Positions 35,102 through 44,440 of a DNA stretch of 64,000 nt are shown piece after piece; the first letter of the stretch is position 1, and every line of letters starts with the position of its first letter. The stretch covers positions 430,558 through 494,557 of the forward strand of contig NZ_FOBU01000001.1 in assembly GCF_900109915.1 (NCBI RefSeq), given 5' to 3'. Below the pieces are notes generated by a model that searched no databases, was not told the DNA's origin, and worked only from the letters and a program-made list of their open reading frames with translations. This DNA is from Luteibacter sp. UNCMF331Sha3.1. Lineage in GTDB: Bacteria > Pseudomonadota > Gammaproteobacteria > Xanthomonadales > Rhodanobacteraceae. The position numbers were made by a program, and so were the translations under genes.

Positions 35102-36316
35102 TTAGACGCTACGCGTCGCCTCGACGGGCGATACCTTCGATGCCTTGAGTGCCGGGGCGAATACCGCGGCCTGACCGAGGCCGAGAAGCACCACCACGCC
35201 CACGATCACGTAGGTGAACGACAGCCGCCGCATCTCGAAGTGGGTGAACATCCACTGGCTCAGACCCACCGCCAGGATCACGCCCACCACGACGCCCGCC
35301 AGGGCGATGAGGAAGTTTTCCGTCATGAAATAACCGAGGATGTCGCTGCGTCTTGCACCCAATGCGCGCCGCACGCCGATCTGCTTGCGGCGCTGACCGA
35401 CCCAGAAGCTCGACAGACCCACGATGCCGGCGGCCGTGATGGCGAGCAGCACGCCGCACACGATGCTCATGAGGATCGCCATGCCGCGGTCCTTCTCGTA
35501 CGCGCGGGCCCGCACCATCTCGAACGTGCGGACGCCGAAGTTTTCCGGCAGCACGCGCATGCGGTTCACGCCGTAGAGCGTATCGGCCACGGACTTGTAC
35601 ACGGCATCCTGTTGTCCGGCCTTGGCGCGTACCAGAAAGATCTGGTAGCTGCTGTTGAACGTGAGCGGCATGATCGTGACGTTGTCCGGATACTCCCAGT
35701 CCGTCCACGGCACCGTCAGCTTCGCCACGATGCCGATGATCGTCGAGGGGCGGCCCTTCGAGTAATAGATCGTCTTGCCGAGCGCGTCGCCGTCGGGAAA
35801 CAGCTTGTCGGCGAGTATCTTGGTGACGATGACCTGGGGCGGGGCCGGCCTGTCGTCGCGGTTGATCGAAACGATCTCGTTAGACGTGAAGTTGCGGCCG
35901 GCGATCAGCTTCACGCCGAGCGTCTTCAGCGTGTGCTCGTCACCGAAATAGAGCGCCGACGACACGCCTTCCTTCTGTCCGTCGGGCTTGAGCTGAATCC
36001 CGGTGGACCAGCCGCCCTGCCGGAGCGGAAAGGCGTTGGTCACATAGGCGTCTTCCACGCCCGGCATCGACCGCAGCGCCTGCACGTCGGTCTTGACCAG
36101 AGGGATGTACGACTCGGGCGTGCCAACGTAGCGGTTCTGGATCGCCACCACGTTGGATTCGTCCATGCCGGTGACGCGGCTCACGTGCTCGACGCGCTCG
36201 TGCACGATGAACAGCGCGTTGCAGACGATGGCCAGCGTGAGCGCGATCTGCAGGGCGATGAGGATCGTGCCCGCCTTGTGGCGGCGCAGCGCCGAGAGAA
36301 TGGGTTTGATCTGCAT
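35102..36316 (-). CDS. MacB/FtsX-type ABC permease, pair 1, short type
   Basis: 404 residues. N-terminal helix TILIALQIALTLAIVCNALF, a MacB-like periplasmic core, and C-terminal helices with FWVGQRRKQIGVRRALGARR. It matches the permease at 32570 in length, N-terminus and coupling motif. It follows the long-type permease by 9 bp. Together the four permeases form a long-short-long-short series, which suggests duplication of a heterodimeric pair served by one ATPase. Confidence 0.9.
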   Translation of the reverse strand: MQIKPILSALRRHKAGTILIALQIALTLAIVCNALFIVHERVEHVSRVTGMDESNVVAIQNRYVGTPESYIPLVKTDVQALRSMPGVEDAYVTNAFPLRQGGWSTGIQLKPDGQKEGVSSALYFGDEHTLKTLGVKLIAGRNFTSNEIVSINRDDRPAPPQVIVTKILADKLFPDGDALGKTIYYSKGRPSTIIGIVAKLTVPWTDWEYPDNVTIMPLTFNSSYQIFLVRAKAGQQDAVYKSVADTLYGVNRMRVLPENFGVRTFEMVRARAYEKDRGMAILMSIVCGVLLAITAAGIVGLSSFWVGQRRKQIGVRRALGARRSDILGYFMTENFLIALAGVVVGVILAVGLSQWMFTHFEMRRLSFTYVIVGVVVLLGLGQAAVFAPALKASKVSPVEATRSV

Positions 36317-36325
36317 GACGATTCC

Positions 36326-37633
36326 TCAGTTCGACTTCAGCTGCCAGGCCGGCTGGACCTGGGCGGCGCGCCACGTGGGATAGAAGGCGGCGATGACCGC
36401 CGCGGCGATCGAGACCACCAGCGTCAGGACGACCAGCATCGGATCCAGCGTGGCGAGGCGTGCGATCTGTTCGGGAAAAACCAGTCCGACACCGAGCACG
36501 CCGAGGCCCGTCAGCAGCAGCCCGAGCAGGCCACCCGCGACGCCGATCGTGCCGGCTTCGATGAGGAACTGCGCGTAGATTTCGCGGCGCGATGCGCCGA
36601 GCGCACGACGCACGCCGATCTCGGGGGCCCGGCGCATGAACTTCGCCAGCAGCAGTCCAACGGTGTTGACCAGGCAGATCGCGAGGAAGCCGAGCGAAAC
36701 GATCAGCGACACCTGGGACTCGGGCGGCACCACCTTCTGCACCGATAGCCAGTCCATGACATCGCGAACGCGAACATTGGGAGCCCAGCTGAAACGTCCG
36801 GCCCGCTGTTGCTCGGCGGCATAGCCCGTCAGGTACTGGCGGTACGCATCGGCGTCGGAACGCGTGGGCAGCTCCGCCCACAGCGACAGCCAGATGCATT
36901 CCGATCGAAGGTAGGCATCCCAGCCCTCGGCCGGTTCCTTGTTGCAGTTGTTGTTGCCGTCGTTGGGCAGCTTCAGGTCCACCGCGCGATTGAACGGCAC
37001 GTAGATCGAAGCGCCTTCGTCGAAGCCGGACGTGTTCGGCACGTCGAAGAACAAGGGCTGGGGGGCCCAGTCTTCGATGACGCCGGTCACACGGAACAGA
37101 TGACCGTCGACGTTGATCTGCTTGCCGACGCTCTGCCCGCCATTGAACAGCTTCTCGTTGAGCGACTTCGTGATCACCGCGACGCTCGCATGCTTCTCGT
37201 CGTCGTCGAGCGTCCATCCGGATCCCTGGATGAACGGCACGTCGAACATCGGGAAGAAATCGGCACCGGTGGCGTAGGCGCCCTTGCGCACCGGCAGGCG
37301 CGACGGGTCTTCCGGGATGATCGAGATGCCCACCGGATAGGTCACCGTCTGTCGCTTGGCCTTGTGCGCCCGCAGGAGCGTGGTGGCGTCGGTGTACGAA
37401 AGCGCCGGCGGCGGTTCGTCGTCCTTCCTGCCTTCCGGACCCCAGTTGTCGAGCTGCACGTTGTAGAGCACGTCGGACCTCTGCGGAATCGGATCGCGCG
37501 AGGTCGCGCGAAAGACCGAATACGTCGTCATCGACGCCGCGACGCCGAAGCCGATGGCCATCACCATCAGCGCGGTGAGCATCGGATTCCGGCGCAGGCT
37601 GCGCAGGCCGAGCTGGAGGTAGTAAGCGAACAT
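36326..37633 (-). CDS. MacB/FtsX-type ABC permease, pair 1, long type
   Basis: 435 residues. It opens with FAYYLQLGLRSLRRNPMLTA and a membrane helix. A periplasmic domain of about 270 residues with several cysteines (NNNCNKEP, SECIWLSLWAEL) follows, then three C-terminal helices and the coupling segment RRAPEIGVRRALGASRREI. It lies 28 bp downstream of the ATPase gene and is the first of four permeases. Such proteins transmit ATPase conformational change across the membrane rather than forming a channel. Confidence 0.9.
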   Translation of the reverse strand: MFAYYLQLGLRSLRRNPMLTALMVMAIGFGVAASMTTYSVFRATSRDPIPQRSDVLYNVQLDNWGPEGRKDDEPPPALSYTDATTLLRAHKAKRQTVTYPVGISIIPEDPSRLPVRKGAYATGADFFPMFDVPFIQGSGWTLDDDEKHASVAVITKSLNEKLFNGGQSVGKQINVDGHLFRVTGVIEDWAPQPLFFDVPNTSGFDEGASIYVPFNRAVDLKLPNDGNNNCNKEPAEGWDAYLRSECIWLSLWAELPTRSDADAYRQYLTGYAAEQQRAGRFSWAPNVRVRDVMDWLSVQKVVPPESQVSLIVSLGFLAICLVNTVGLLLAKFMRRAPEIGVRRALGASRREIYAQFLIEAGTIGVAGGLLGLLLTGLGVLGVGLVFPEQIARLATLDPMLVVLTLVVSIAAAVIAAFYPTWRAAQVQPAWQLKSN

Positions 37634-37661
37634 GAAGGCCCCCGGGACGTAGGCGCGGTGA

Positions 37662-38372
<711 letters not shown>

Positions 38373-38406
38373 GGGTTGTCCCTCGGTAAAAGTGAAGACG
38401 TGTGGG

Positions 38407-39678
38407 TCAGCGGCTGATGGCGACGTGTTTCGCGTCGCCGAAGGTGTCGGCACCCGAGATGACGATCTTGTCGCCTTCCTTGAGCCCGTCCAGGATTTCG
38501 ACCTTGTCGATGCTGCTCGCACCGACGCGGATGTCGCGGCGGTCCGCCATGCCATCGTTCACGACGAAGGCGTAGCGGCCGGCACTTTCGTCGACGAACG
38601 AGCCGCGCTGCACGGTGAGCACGTTGTCGCGTTTGTCGAGCAGGATGCGCACGGAAAGGCGCTGGCTCTGGCGCAGCTGTTTCGGCGTCTCGCCATCGAA
38701 ACGGAGGCGCGCCGACACTTCGCCGCTGACGACTTCGGGCGACACGGCGCTGACCTTTCCGTTCCACTGCTTGCCGTTGCCGCTGATCTCGCCCGGCATG
38801 CCGATGGCGAGGTCGCGCGCGAAGCTCTCGGGCACCTTCATCTCCACTTCCAGCGCGGACAGGTCGATGACGCTGAGGAGCTGCGCATCCTTTGCCACCG
38901 TCGCACGTTCGGCGATGAACAGCTGGCCCACCTGGCCGTCCACCGGCGACTTCACGTCGAGGTCGCCCACCTGGCGCTCGAGGTCCTTCACCAGAAGCAC
39001 CTGACGGTCGTGCGCGAGCTTCTTCGCCTGCACGTCGAAGGTGAGGCTATCGTTGTCCATCGCGAGGTCCGTCGTCGCGTGCTTCGTCGTGATCTGCGCC
39101 TTGTCGAGCGTGGACTTCGCCTTGTCGACATCGGCCTCGGGCACCGCGCCCTTGCTGAAGGCACCCTGGTAGCGCTTGAGGTCGCGCTCGGCCGTGGTCT
39201 CGTCGACACGGGCGTTGTCGAACGCCTTCTGCAACTCGGAGCGCTTCTTCTTCGCCTCGATCTGCGCGCGGAGGTATTCCACTTCCATCGCATCGGCGGC
39301 GGACTTTTCCTGCGCGAGCTTGCTGGTCAGCTCCGGGCTGGTGATCACCGCGAGCACCTGGTCCTTCTTCACCACGTCGCCCGCATGCACCTTCAATACG
39401 ACGGCACCGGCCGATGCGGCGTACATGGTCGGGCTCACCGCTGCGACAACCTTGCCCTCGGCCGCGATGTCGCGCACGAACGGGCCGCGGGTCACGGTGC
39501 CGAAGTTGAGGCGGGAGGCGCTGACGGACGTGTCCGCCGAGAACATCGTGGCGACGCGAGGCGCCGCCAGCGCGATCAGCGCCACGGCGGCGACGCCGCC
39601 ACCGATCAGCAGCAGCTTGCGCCGACGTTGGGGGCGAACTTCGACGAGACGGTCCTGTGCGGAGGTATCGCGGATCAT
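38407..39678 (-). CDS. Periplasmic adaptor (HlyD/MacA-type membrane fusion protein)
   Basis: 423 residues. A cytoplasmic tail of 20 residues and a membrane anchor (about 21-41) precede the barrel-sandwich lipoyl halves (SAGAVVLKVHAGDVVKKDQVLAVI; VKSPVDGQVGQLFI), which are separated by a long alpha-helical hairpin (about 110-235), and then a beta-barrel domain. It links the inner-membrane ABC complex to an outer-membrane exit, as MacA does for MacB. It is the first gene of the sigma54-controlled operon, with AGGGAAG as ribosome-binding site. Confidence 0.92.
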   Translation of the reverse strand: MIRDTSAQDRLVEVRPQRRRKLLLIGGGVAAVALIALAAPRVATMFSADTSVSASRLNFGTVTRGPFVRDIAAEGKVVAAVSPTMYAASAGAVVLKVHAGDVVKKDQVLAVITSPELTSKLAQEKSAADAMEVEYLRAQIEAKKKRSELQKAFDNARVDETTAERDLKRYQGAFSKGAVPEADVDKAKSTLDKAQITTKHATTDLAMDNDSLTFDVQAKKLAHDRQVLLVKDLERQVGDLDVKSPVDGQVGQLFIAERATVAKDAQLLSVIDLSALEVEMKVPESFARDLAIGMPGEISGNGKQWNGKVSAVSPEVVSGEVSARLRFDGETPKQLRQSQRLSVRILLDKRDNVLTVQRGSFVDESAGRYAFVVNDGMADRRDIRVGASSIDKVEILDGLKEGDKIVISGADTFGDAKHVAISR

Positions 39679-39710
39679 GGTGGCTTCCCTGAGTGCTTGC
39701 CGGTCTATCG

Positions 39711-39727
39711 AGCAAGCGCCGTGCCAA
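39711..39727 (-). promoter_or_regulatory. Sigma54 (RpoN) -24/-12 promoter of the ABC export operon
   Basis: On the minus strand the sequence reads TTGGCACGGCGCTTGCT, matching the consensus TGGCACG-N4-TTGCT with no deviation and exact GG-N10-GC spacing. Transcription would start near 39700, leaving a leader of about 22 nt before the adaptor ATG at 39678. The NtrC-type activator encoded at the far end of the same gene cluster has the GAYTGA loop needed to use such a promoter. Confidence 0.88.
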
Positions 39728-39782
39728 CCACGGAAGTAGCGTTATTTCAGAGAGTTACCGCCATCCCGATTCGCCAGGGCGG

Positions 39783-39823
39783 TGTCCGCGGACAATGTGT
39801 CCGGACAGTTTCAGACGCGGACA
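39783..39823. promoter_or_regulatory. Candidate enhancer sites for the sigma54 activator
   Basis: TGTCCGCGGACA (39783-39794) and TGTCCGGACA (39798-39807) are two perfect palindromes. A further half-site, GCGGACA, ends at 39823. They lie about 80-125 bp upstream of the predicted start near 39700, the usual distance for NtrC-family upstream activating sites. Binding is inferred. Confidence 0.6.
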
Positions 39824-39903
39824 CCCCAGGCTGGAACGGGGCACCTGGGAGTACAGGGAAGGTACCGGGCGCTCTGTAGCGGTTGTGGGAAACCAGCAAC
39901 CCC

Positions 39904-39973
39904 TGTGGGAGCGCGCTCGCGCGCGAAGGGTGCTCGCGGCAAGCACTCCTTCGCGCGCGAGCGCGCTCCCACA
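39904..39973. repeat. REP doublet (REPIN-like), type B
   Basis: An inverted repeat with arms beginning TGTGGGAGCGCGCTCGCGCG. It is a second sequence type sharing the GTGGGAGC head with type A but with a CG-alternating stem. The centre (gctcgcggcaagc) is also shared between types. The gap 39679-40001 otherwise holds the sigma54 promoter and its upstream palindromes. Confidence 0.85.
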
Positions 39974-40001
39974 GTGACCCGACGCCGCCGGGCGATCTGG
40001 A

Positions 40002-40565
40002 CTAGACCGCAATTCCGACCGACTCGGAGACCGCGATATCCCGCGCCACCCCCCGCCCCAGTGACGAAATCGACGCATCGCAGGTCCCGAGCACCGTGAA
40101 GCCGACCATGCGGCGACGGGTGAACGAGAGAACGCGTGCGCGCGAGGCGCGCAGCCAGTCGCGATCGGGAGCGCGTCGCGCAGGCGCATCGGCCGGCAGC
40201 GCGCCGGCGAAGAGGCCGTCCCATGCGAGGTAGTCGGTGTCCGGCAGCAGATAGATGCGGGCGACGGTGTCGCCATCGCCACTCACGCAATCGATCCATT
40301 CGCGGGGACCTTCGGCCGTGATGGCGCAGGTCAGCCCGACGTGTCGCGTAGCGAGCAACGGAGCGAGCTCGGCGGATTCCACGAGGCAACCATGGGGACG
40401 CGATGTGTCGGACGCTTTCGCTGGCGCCTCGGGTGCGAGGTAGAGCACGCCGCCGAGTTGTCCGAGCCCTTCGAACAGGGTGCGCGGCGCGAGTTCCAGC
40501 CAGCGCGTGCTGGCCGTGGAGCGGGCGCGCGTCTGCACGCCGAAAGATGCGAGCCAACCGAACAT
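40002..40565 (-). CDS. Uncharacterised protein downstream of hemP
   Basis: 187 residues, no signal peptide and no membrane segment. I do not recognise a family with certainty. Visible features are HGCLVESAELAPLLATRHVGL, EWIDCVSGDGDTVARIYLLPDTDYLAWDGLF, and several Arg-rich stretches. It lies 90 bp downstream of hemP on the same strand with no obvious terminator between, so it is probably Fur-regulated and related to haem or iron use. The YLLPDTDYLAWDGL segment recalls haem-utilisation proteins, but this is weak. Confidence 0.5.
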   Translation of the reverse strand: MFGWLASFGVQTRARSTASTRWLELAPRTLFEGLGQLGGVLYLAPEAPAKASDTSRPHGCLVESAELAPLLATRHVGLTCAITAEGPREWIDCVSGDGDTVARIYLLPDTDYLAWDGLFAGALPADAPARRAPDRDWLRASRARVLSFTRRRMVGFTVLGTCDASISSLGRGVARDIAVSESVGIAV

Positions 40566-40655
40566 GGGGCGTCTCCCGAAGACGAAAGCGATGGGGGGTG
40601 CCTGGCTGGGCGGTCCGGGGAGAACCCGCGTGGCTTGGCGTCGGGGAGCTGGGCG

Positions 40656-40853
40656 TTACTTGGTCAGGATCAGCTTGTCGTTGCGCGTGAGGCGCAGGTG
40701 GTACTCGCTGCCCTGGTGTTCGATGACGAGTTCGCGGGAGCCGTCGAGCAGGTTCTTGCTCTCGATGCGACGGGTGGCGACCGGGGCCGCACGGAGGGCG
40801 ACGACCTTGTCGCGGCCGCCGTTGTCGGTCAGGGGAAGCGTGCGTAGCAGCAT
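40656..40853 (-). CDS. hemP: Hemin uptake protein HemP
   Basis: 65 residues. The C-terminal half carries the HemP signature: RIESKNLLDGSRELVIEHQGSEYHLRLTRNDKLILTK contains the conserved LL-G and YxLRxTxxxKLILTK elements. HemP/HmuP proteins are small positive regulators of haem-uptake receptor genes. A sigma70 promoter overlapped by a Fur box precedes it. No haem receptor gene is adjacent here. Confidence 0.9.
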   Translation of the reverse strand: MLLRTLPLTDNGGRDKVVALRAAPVATRRIESKNLLDGSRELVIEHQGSEYHLRLTRNDKLILTK

Positions 40854-40884
40854 GACTTTGACTCCGCTGGTTGGGGTTCGTCGT

Positions 40885-40914
40885 TGATGATAATGATTCT
40901 CACTTAGCAGTCAA
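40885..40914 (-). promoter_or_regulatory. hemP promoter with overlapping Fur box
   Basis: On the minus strand TTGACT (40914-40909) and TATCAT (40892-40887) are 16 bp apart. The -10 region lies inside GTGAGAATCATTATCATCA (40903-40885), which matches the Fur-box repeat GATAATGATAATCATTATC at most positions. Iron-loaded Fur would occlude the promoter. The region is AT-rich compared with its surroundings. Confidence 0.78.
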
Positions 40915-41130
40915 GGGCAATGGCGATCCGAATCATAATGACACCCAGTAATTGCTAATATTGTCATCCCATAGGTGATTTATCTCAAGCCAGATGAGCG
41001 CGGTCGCGCGACGGCCGGCATTCCAACTTCTTTGCAGATCAATGCCTTCAGAGTTCATCCGCTTCATCCGATTGCCAACGGCGCCCTGCCTGCACCAGCA
41101 TCCGCCGCTCATCACAAGGAGCGTCACCTC

Positions 41131-42939
41131 ATGCAGGCCTGGAAGGCGATCGCATCGCTCGTCGTCACATTGTTCGCTCTCGCCGGCGCCGCTTACGGCG
41201 CCGGCTACGCGGTCCACCTGCTGCTCGCGGTCGAGGGACCGGTACAGTGGAATACCGCCTGGCGCTACGCCCAGGTCCTCGACCTGCCGGCGTACCGACC
41301 CTACGCATTGCGTATCAAGCTCGGCATCGTCCTCGGGTGTGCCCCGCCCCTTCTCGTCTGGTGCGCGACGATGTGGCGAATCGTCGTCTCGATGTTTCGC
41401 GCGGACACGGACAAGGCCTCCACGCACGGTGACGCACGCTTCGCGACTCTCGCCGACCTGAAGAAAGCAGGGCTGTTGACGCGCACGAAGCAGGGCATCC
41501 TGATCGGCAAGTTCAAGGGCCGGGAGCTGTGGCTGGGCGGTGCCCAGCACGTCATCACCATCAGCCCCACACGCTCGGGCAAGACCGCGAGCGTCGCCAA
41601 GCCGGTCGCTCTGTCGTACGAAGAATCGATGGTGGTGCTCGACATCAAGGGCGAGCTGTTCGCGGATACGAGCGGCTGGCGCGAGGCGCAAGGGCAGCTG
41701 ATCCGCGTGTGGGCGCCCTACGACGAAGGGGGCAATACCCATCGCTTCAACCCGATGACGGTGCTCGCCGACATGAACGCCGGAAAGCGCATCGGCGAAA
41801 TCCAGACCATCGCTGCCATCCTTTATCCCGATGCGCCGGGACAGGATCCCTTCTGGACGTCGCAGGCGCGTGCCGCGTTCACGGCATTCACGTCTTACAT
41901 GTTCGAGGCGTGGGACCACGAAGTCGCGGCGACGCATGGCGCGCGCCCCGACATCAACGCATCCGACGCCTTCCCCTCCTTCGAACGCATTCTGCGCTTT
42001 TCCAGCGGCGATGGCGAAAGCACCACCAAGGCGATGCTGCAGACGATCCTCGCCAAGCCTTCGCTGCGTTTCATGAGCCCGCAGACCCGCACGGTGTTCA
42101 CCAACCTCGCTGGCCTTGCCGACCAGACCTTCTCGTCGGTCATCGCATCGATGCAGGCGCCGCTCCAGCAGTTCCTCAGCCCGGTACTCGCCGCGGCCAC
42201 CAACGCCACGGACATCGACGTGCAGAGCCTGCGCCGGCGTCTCACGACGCTCTACGTGATCATTCCCACCAACAAGCTCGACGAAAGCGCGAAGCTGCTC
42301 AACATCTTCTTCAGCACCGTCATCGGCAACAACCTCGACAAGCAGCTGGGCGCGGAACCCGATCTGAAGCATCAGGTGCTGATGATGATGGACGAGTTCA
42401 CCGCGATGGGCCGCGTCGATGTCTGGGCCAAGCGCATATCGATCTCGGCCAGCTACGGCGTGCGCGACCTCTGCATCATCCAGAGCCGCGCCCAGCTCAA
42501 CGGCACCTACGGCGACAACGACGCGCAGAACTTCATCACCAACCATGGCGCGCAGATCGTCTTCGCCCCGCGCGAACAGTCCGACGCCAACGAATACAGC
42601 GAAATGCTGGGCTACCGAACGGTGCGCAAGAAGCAACGCAGCACCAGCCGCGGCGGCGGTGGCAACCAGGTATCCACCAGCTACGCGGAAGAACGCCGCG
42701 CATTGCTCCTGCCGCAGGAAATCAAGGAGCTGCCGGCGGACGACGAGCTCATCTTCTACGAGGGCTGCAAACCGATCCGCGCGAAGAAGAACTGGTTCTT
42801 CAAGGACAAGGTGTATCGGGAGCGGGCGAGCATGCCGCCGGCGCGGATCGTGCGGCCGAAAGCAGCTGAAATCGCACCGAGTCCCATGGCACGGGCGAAG
42901 GCAAACAATCACGTGGCGGCTGCCGCCCTTGCCGAGTGA
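41131..42939 (+). CDS. virD4: VirD4/TraG-family type IV secretion coupling ATPase
   Basis: 602 residues. Two membrane helices at the N-terminus (about 8-32 and 62-88) precede the ATPase domain with Walker A ISPTRSGKTAS (about 144-154), Walker B MMMDEFTAMG (D421), and conserved QSRAQL and NHGAQIVFAPRE segments. A central all-alpha domain occupies roughly residues 240-400. VirD4 recruits substrates to a type IV secretion channel. ATG at 41131 has AAGGAG 9 bp upstream. No virB gene is in the window. The neighbours look like effector and immunity genes, so it probably serves an antibacterial T4SS. Confidence 0.93.
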   Translation: MQAWKAIASLVVTLFALAGAAYGAGYAVHLLLAVEGPVQWNTAWRYAQVLDLPAYRPYALRIKLGIVLGCAPPLLVWCATMWRIVVSMFRADTDKASTHGDARFATLADLKKAGLLTRTKQGILIGKFKGRELWLGGAQHVITISPTRSGKTASVAKPVALSYEESMVVLDIKGELFADTSGWREAQGQLIRVWAPYDEGGNTHRFNPMTVLADMNAGKRIGEIQTIAAILYPDAPGQDPFWTSQARAAFTAFTSYMFEAWDHEVAATHGARPDINASDAFPSFERILRFSSGDGESTTKAMLQTILAKPSLRFMSPQTRTVFTNLAGLADQTFSSVIASMQAPLQQFLSPVLAAATNATDIDVQSLRRRLTTLYVIIPTNKLDESAKLLNIFFSTVIGNNLDKQLGAEPDLKHQVLMMMDEFTAMGRVDVWAKRISISASYGVRDLCIIQSRAQLNGTYGDNDAQNFITNHGAQIVFAPREQSDANEYSEMLGYRTVRKKQRSTSRGGGGNQVSTSYAEERRALLLPQEIKELPADDELIFYEGCKPIRAKKNWFFKDKVYRERASMPPARIVRPKAAEIAPSPMARAKANNHVAAAALAE

Positions 42940-42956
42940 GCGGAAGAAGGAATCAC

Positions 42957-43649
42957 ATGAAGGTTCGCACATGGGCGCTAGTCCCACTGCTTTGCCTCGT
43001 AGTCTCGGAGGGTGTCGCCGAAACACGGCGGCTCGATGCACCACCACTCAACCCGCATCCCACGCAAGCCATACATATCACCGTGTCCTTCGTTCATCAG
43101 GAGGACGCGAGGCGCTACAGCATCAACATGACCGCGAACTATAAAAATCGGCAGAGCGAGTGTGGCTATGTTAGTCAAGACTGGAGCTCCGATCCCGTCT
43201 ACCTCGAAACCAACTTTACTGTCCCCAATAAGAGCCTCGACCCGCGGACAGCGAAGTTCGACATCTACTGGGACCGATACAACGAGAGAACCTGCAATTG
43301 GGCGCTCTTCAAGCCAGACGTCGAAATTCGCGACCGATATTCGCTGAACACCGCCGTGGTGGACTGGGGATACGACGACGATCTGATTCCCGGCAGCGAG
43401 TTCAGAACAACATGTCCGTTCCCGGACGAACTCTTTACACCGGTGCCTTGCTTTGACAGGGGGAAACGGATCCCGGATGTGGATTTCTTTAATCGGATCC
43501 CAGCAAACAAGCACATAGAGTTGACGATTCAGGTGTCGAAGGATTCCACACCACCCGGAAAAGTGCGGCCCGATTATTTCAGCGACCTCCCGCTGCCAGT
43601 GTTGCCGACGACCGGCCCCAAGCGACTCTCGCAGCACGGTACGGAATAA
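42957..43649 (+). CDS. Exported four-cysteine protein, candidate immunity protein (copy 1)
   Basis: 230 residues with a signal peptide (about 1-22). The mature part has LNPHPTQAIHITVSF, then four cysteines in the contexts QSECGYV, RTCNWAL, TTCPFPDE and VPCFDRG. The same residues occur in the next gene (QSECGY, DTCNWEL, AICPF, LRCFSN), so the two are paralogues. I know no family for them. Location between the coupling ATPase and a lipase effector candidate, and export to the periplasm, suggest they protect against the toxin. G+C is near 50 per cent in sampled lines, far below neighbours. ATG at 42957 has AAGG upstream. Confidence 0.6.
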   Translation: MKVRTWALVPLLCLVVSEGVAETRRLDAPPLNPHPTQAIHITVSFVHQEDARRYSINMTANYKNRQSECGYVSQDWSSDPVYLETNFTVPNKSLDPRTAKFDIYWDRYNERTCNWALFKPDVEIRDRYSLNTAVVDWGYDDDLIPGSEFRTTCPFPDELFTPVPCFDRGKRIPDVDFFNRIPANKHIELTIQVSKDSTPPGKVRPDYFSDLPLPVLPTTGPKRLSQHGTE

Positions 43650-43699
43650 GAACTGGATCCAACAGACACTTGGCTATGCCCTTTCTCAATCACAGGTAC

Positions 43700-44416
43700 A
43701 TGTCGATGGAAACAGGTCGATCGATCGCCCCCTTCCGATGGACTGCATTTCCGCTTTTGTTCCTTCCGTCGATTGCTTTCAGCGCTGAAACGAAGGACTT
43801 CAGCCCACCGTCACTCAATCCCCACCCTAAAGAAACGCTACACGTCACAGTTTCTTTTGATCGGCCGGAAGATGGCAAGCGTTACGCAATCGTCATGAAG
43901 GCGCTCTATCAGAATCAGCAAAGTGAATGCGGCTACGTCGAACCTGGCTGGAATCGGCGCTTTATCTATCCCAAGGCCACCTACGATATTCCGAACATGA
44001 GCCGAAACTCACGAGTGGCAGTGTTCGACATCTACCTTGACCGATACAAGAGGGATACGTGCAACTGGGAACTTGCCAAGCCACAGGTGCGAGTTCGCGA
44101 TGCAGATAGCGGAACTGATGTCGTCGTTTTCTGGGGTATGCGTGAGAGCCTTTCTGCGGGCACGGAATACCGCGCCATCTGTCCATTCCGAAGAAGCGAC
44201 CATGCGTTGCGCTGCTTCAGTAATGAAGAGAAAGTGCCGGATACGACGTTCTATAGCGACATCCCCGATAGCAGACGCATACCCATCACCATCCGCGTCT
44301 CAGCTGACTCCGCACCGCTGCACTCGCCTTTACCTAGCCACTTCAGCAAATCTGTTGAGCCAATGCCGTCCGACGCCGCGCCCATCGCGCGGCCAGCAGG
44401 CAGCAATAACCAGTAA
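43700..44416 (+). CDS. Exported four-cysteine protein, candidate immunity protein (copy 2)
   Basis: 238 residues from the ATG at 43700; another ATG two codons later and one at 43676 are possible. A signal-type hydrophobic segment (FPLLFLPSIAFSAE) precedes LNPHPKETLHVTVSFDRPEDGKRY, closely parallel to the preceding gene. The four cysteine contexts are shared and the spacing is similar, with a DIYLDRY/DIYWDRY block in both. The gene is AT-richer than the chromosome, which suggests acquisition by transfer. Immunity function is inferred from position and export only. Confidence 0.6.
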   Translation: MSMETGRSIAPFRWTAFPLLFLPSIAFSAETKDFSPPSLNPHPKETLHVTVSFDRPEDGKRYAIVMKALYQNQQSECGYVEPGWNRRFIYPKATYDIPNMSRNSRVAVFDIYLDRYKRDTCNWELAKPQVRVRDADSGTDVVVFWGMRESLSAGTEYRAICPFRRSDHALRCFSNEEKVPDTTFYSDIPDSRRIPITIRVSADSAPLHSPLPSHFSKSVEPMPSDAAPIARPAGSNNQ

Positions 44417-44440
44417 CAACAACTATCCAAGGAATCGGAC

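Noticed and set aside
40915-41130. Second Fur box in front of virD4 (AATCATAATGA near 40930)
   Set aside because: The match to the Fur consensus is short and one-sided, and no promoter for virD4 could be placed relative to it.
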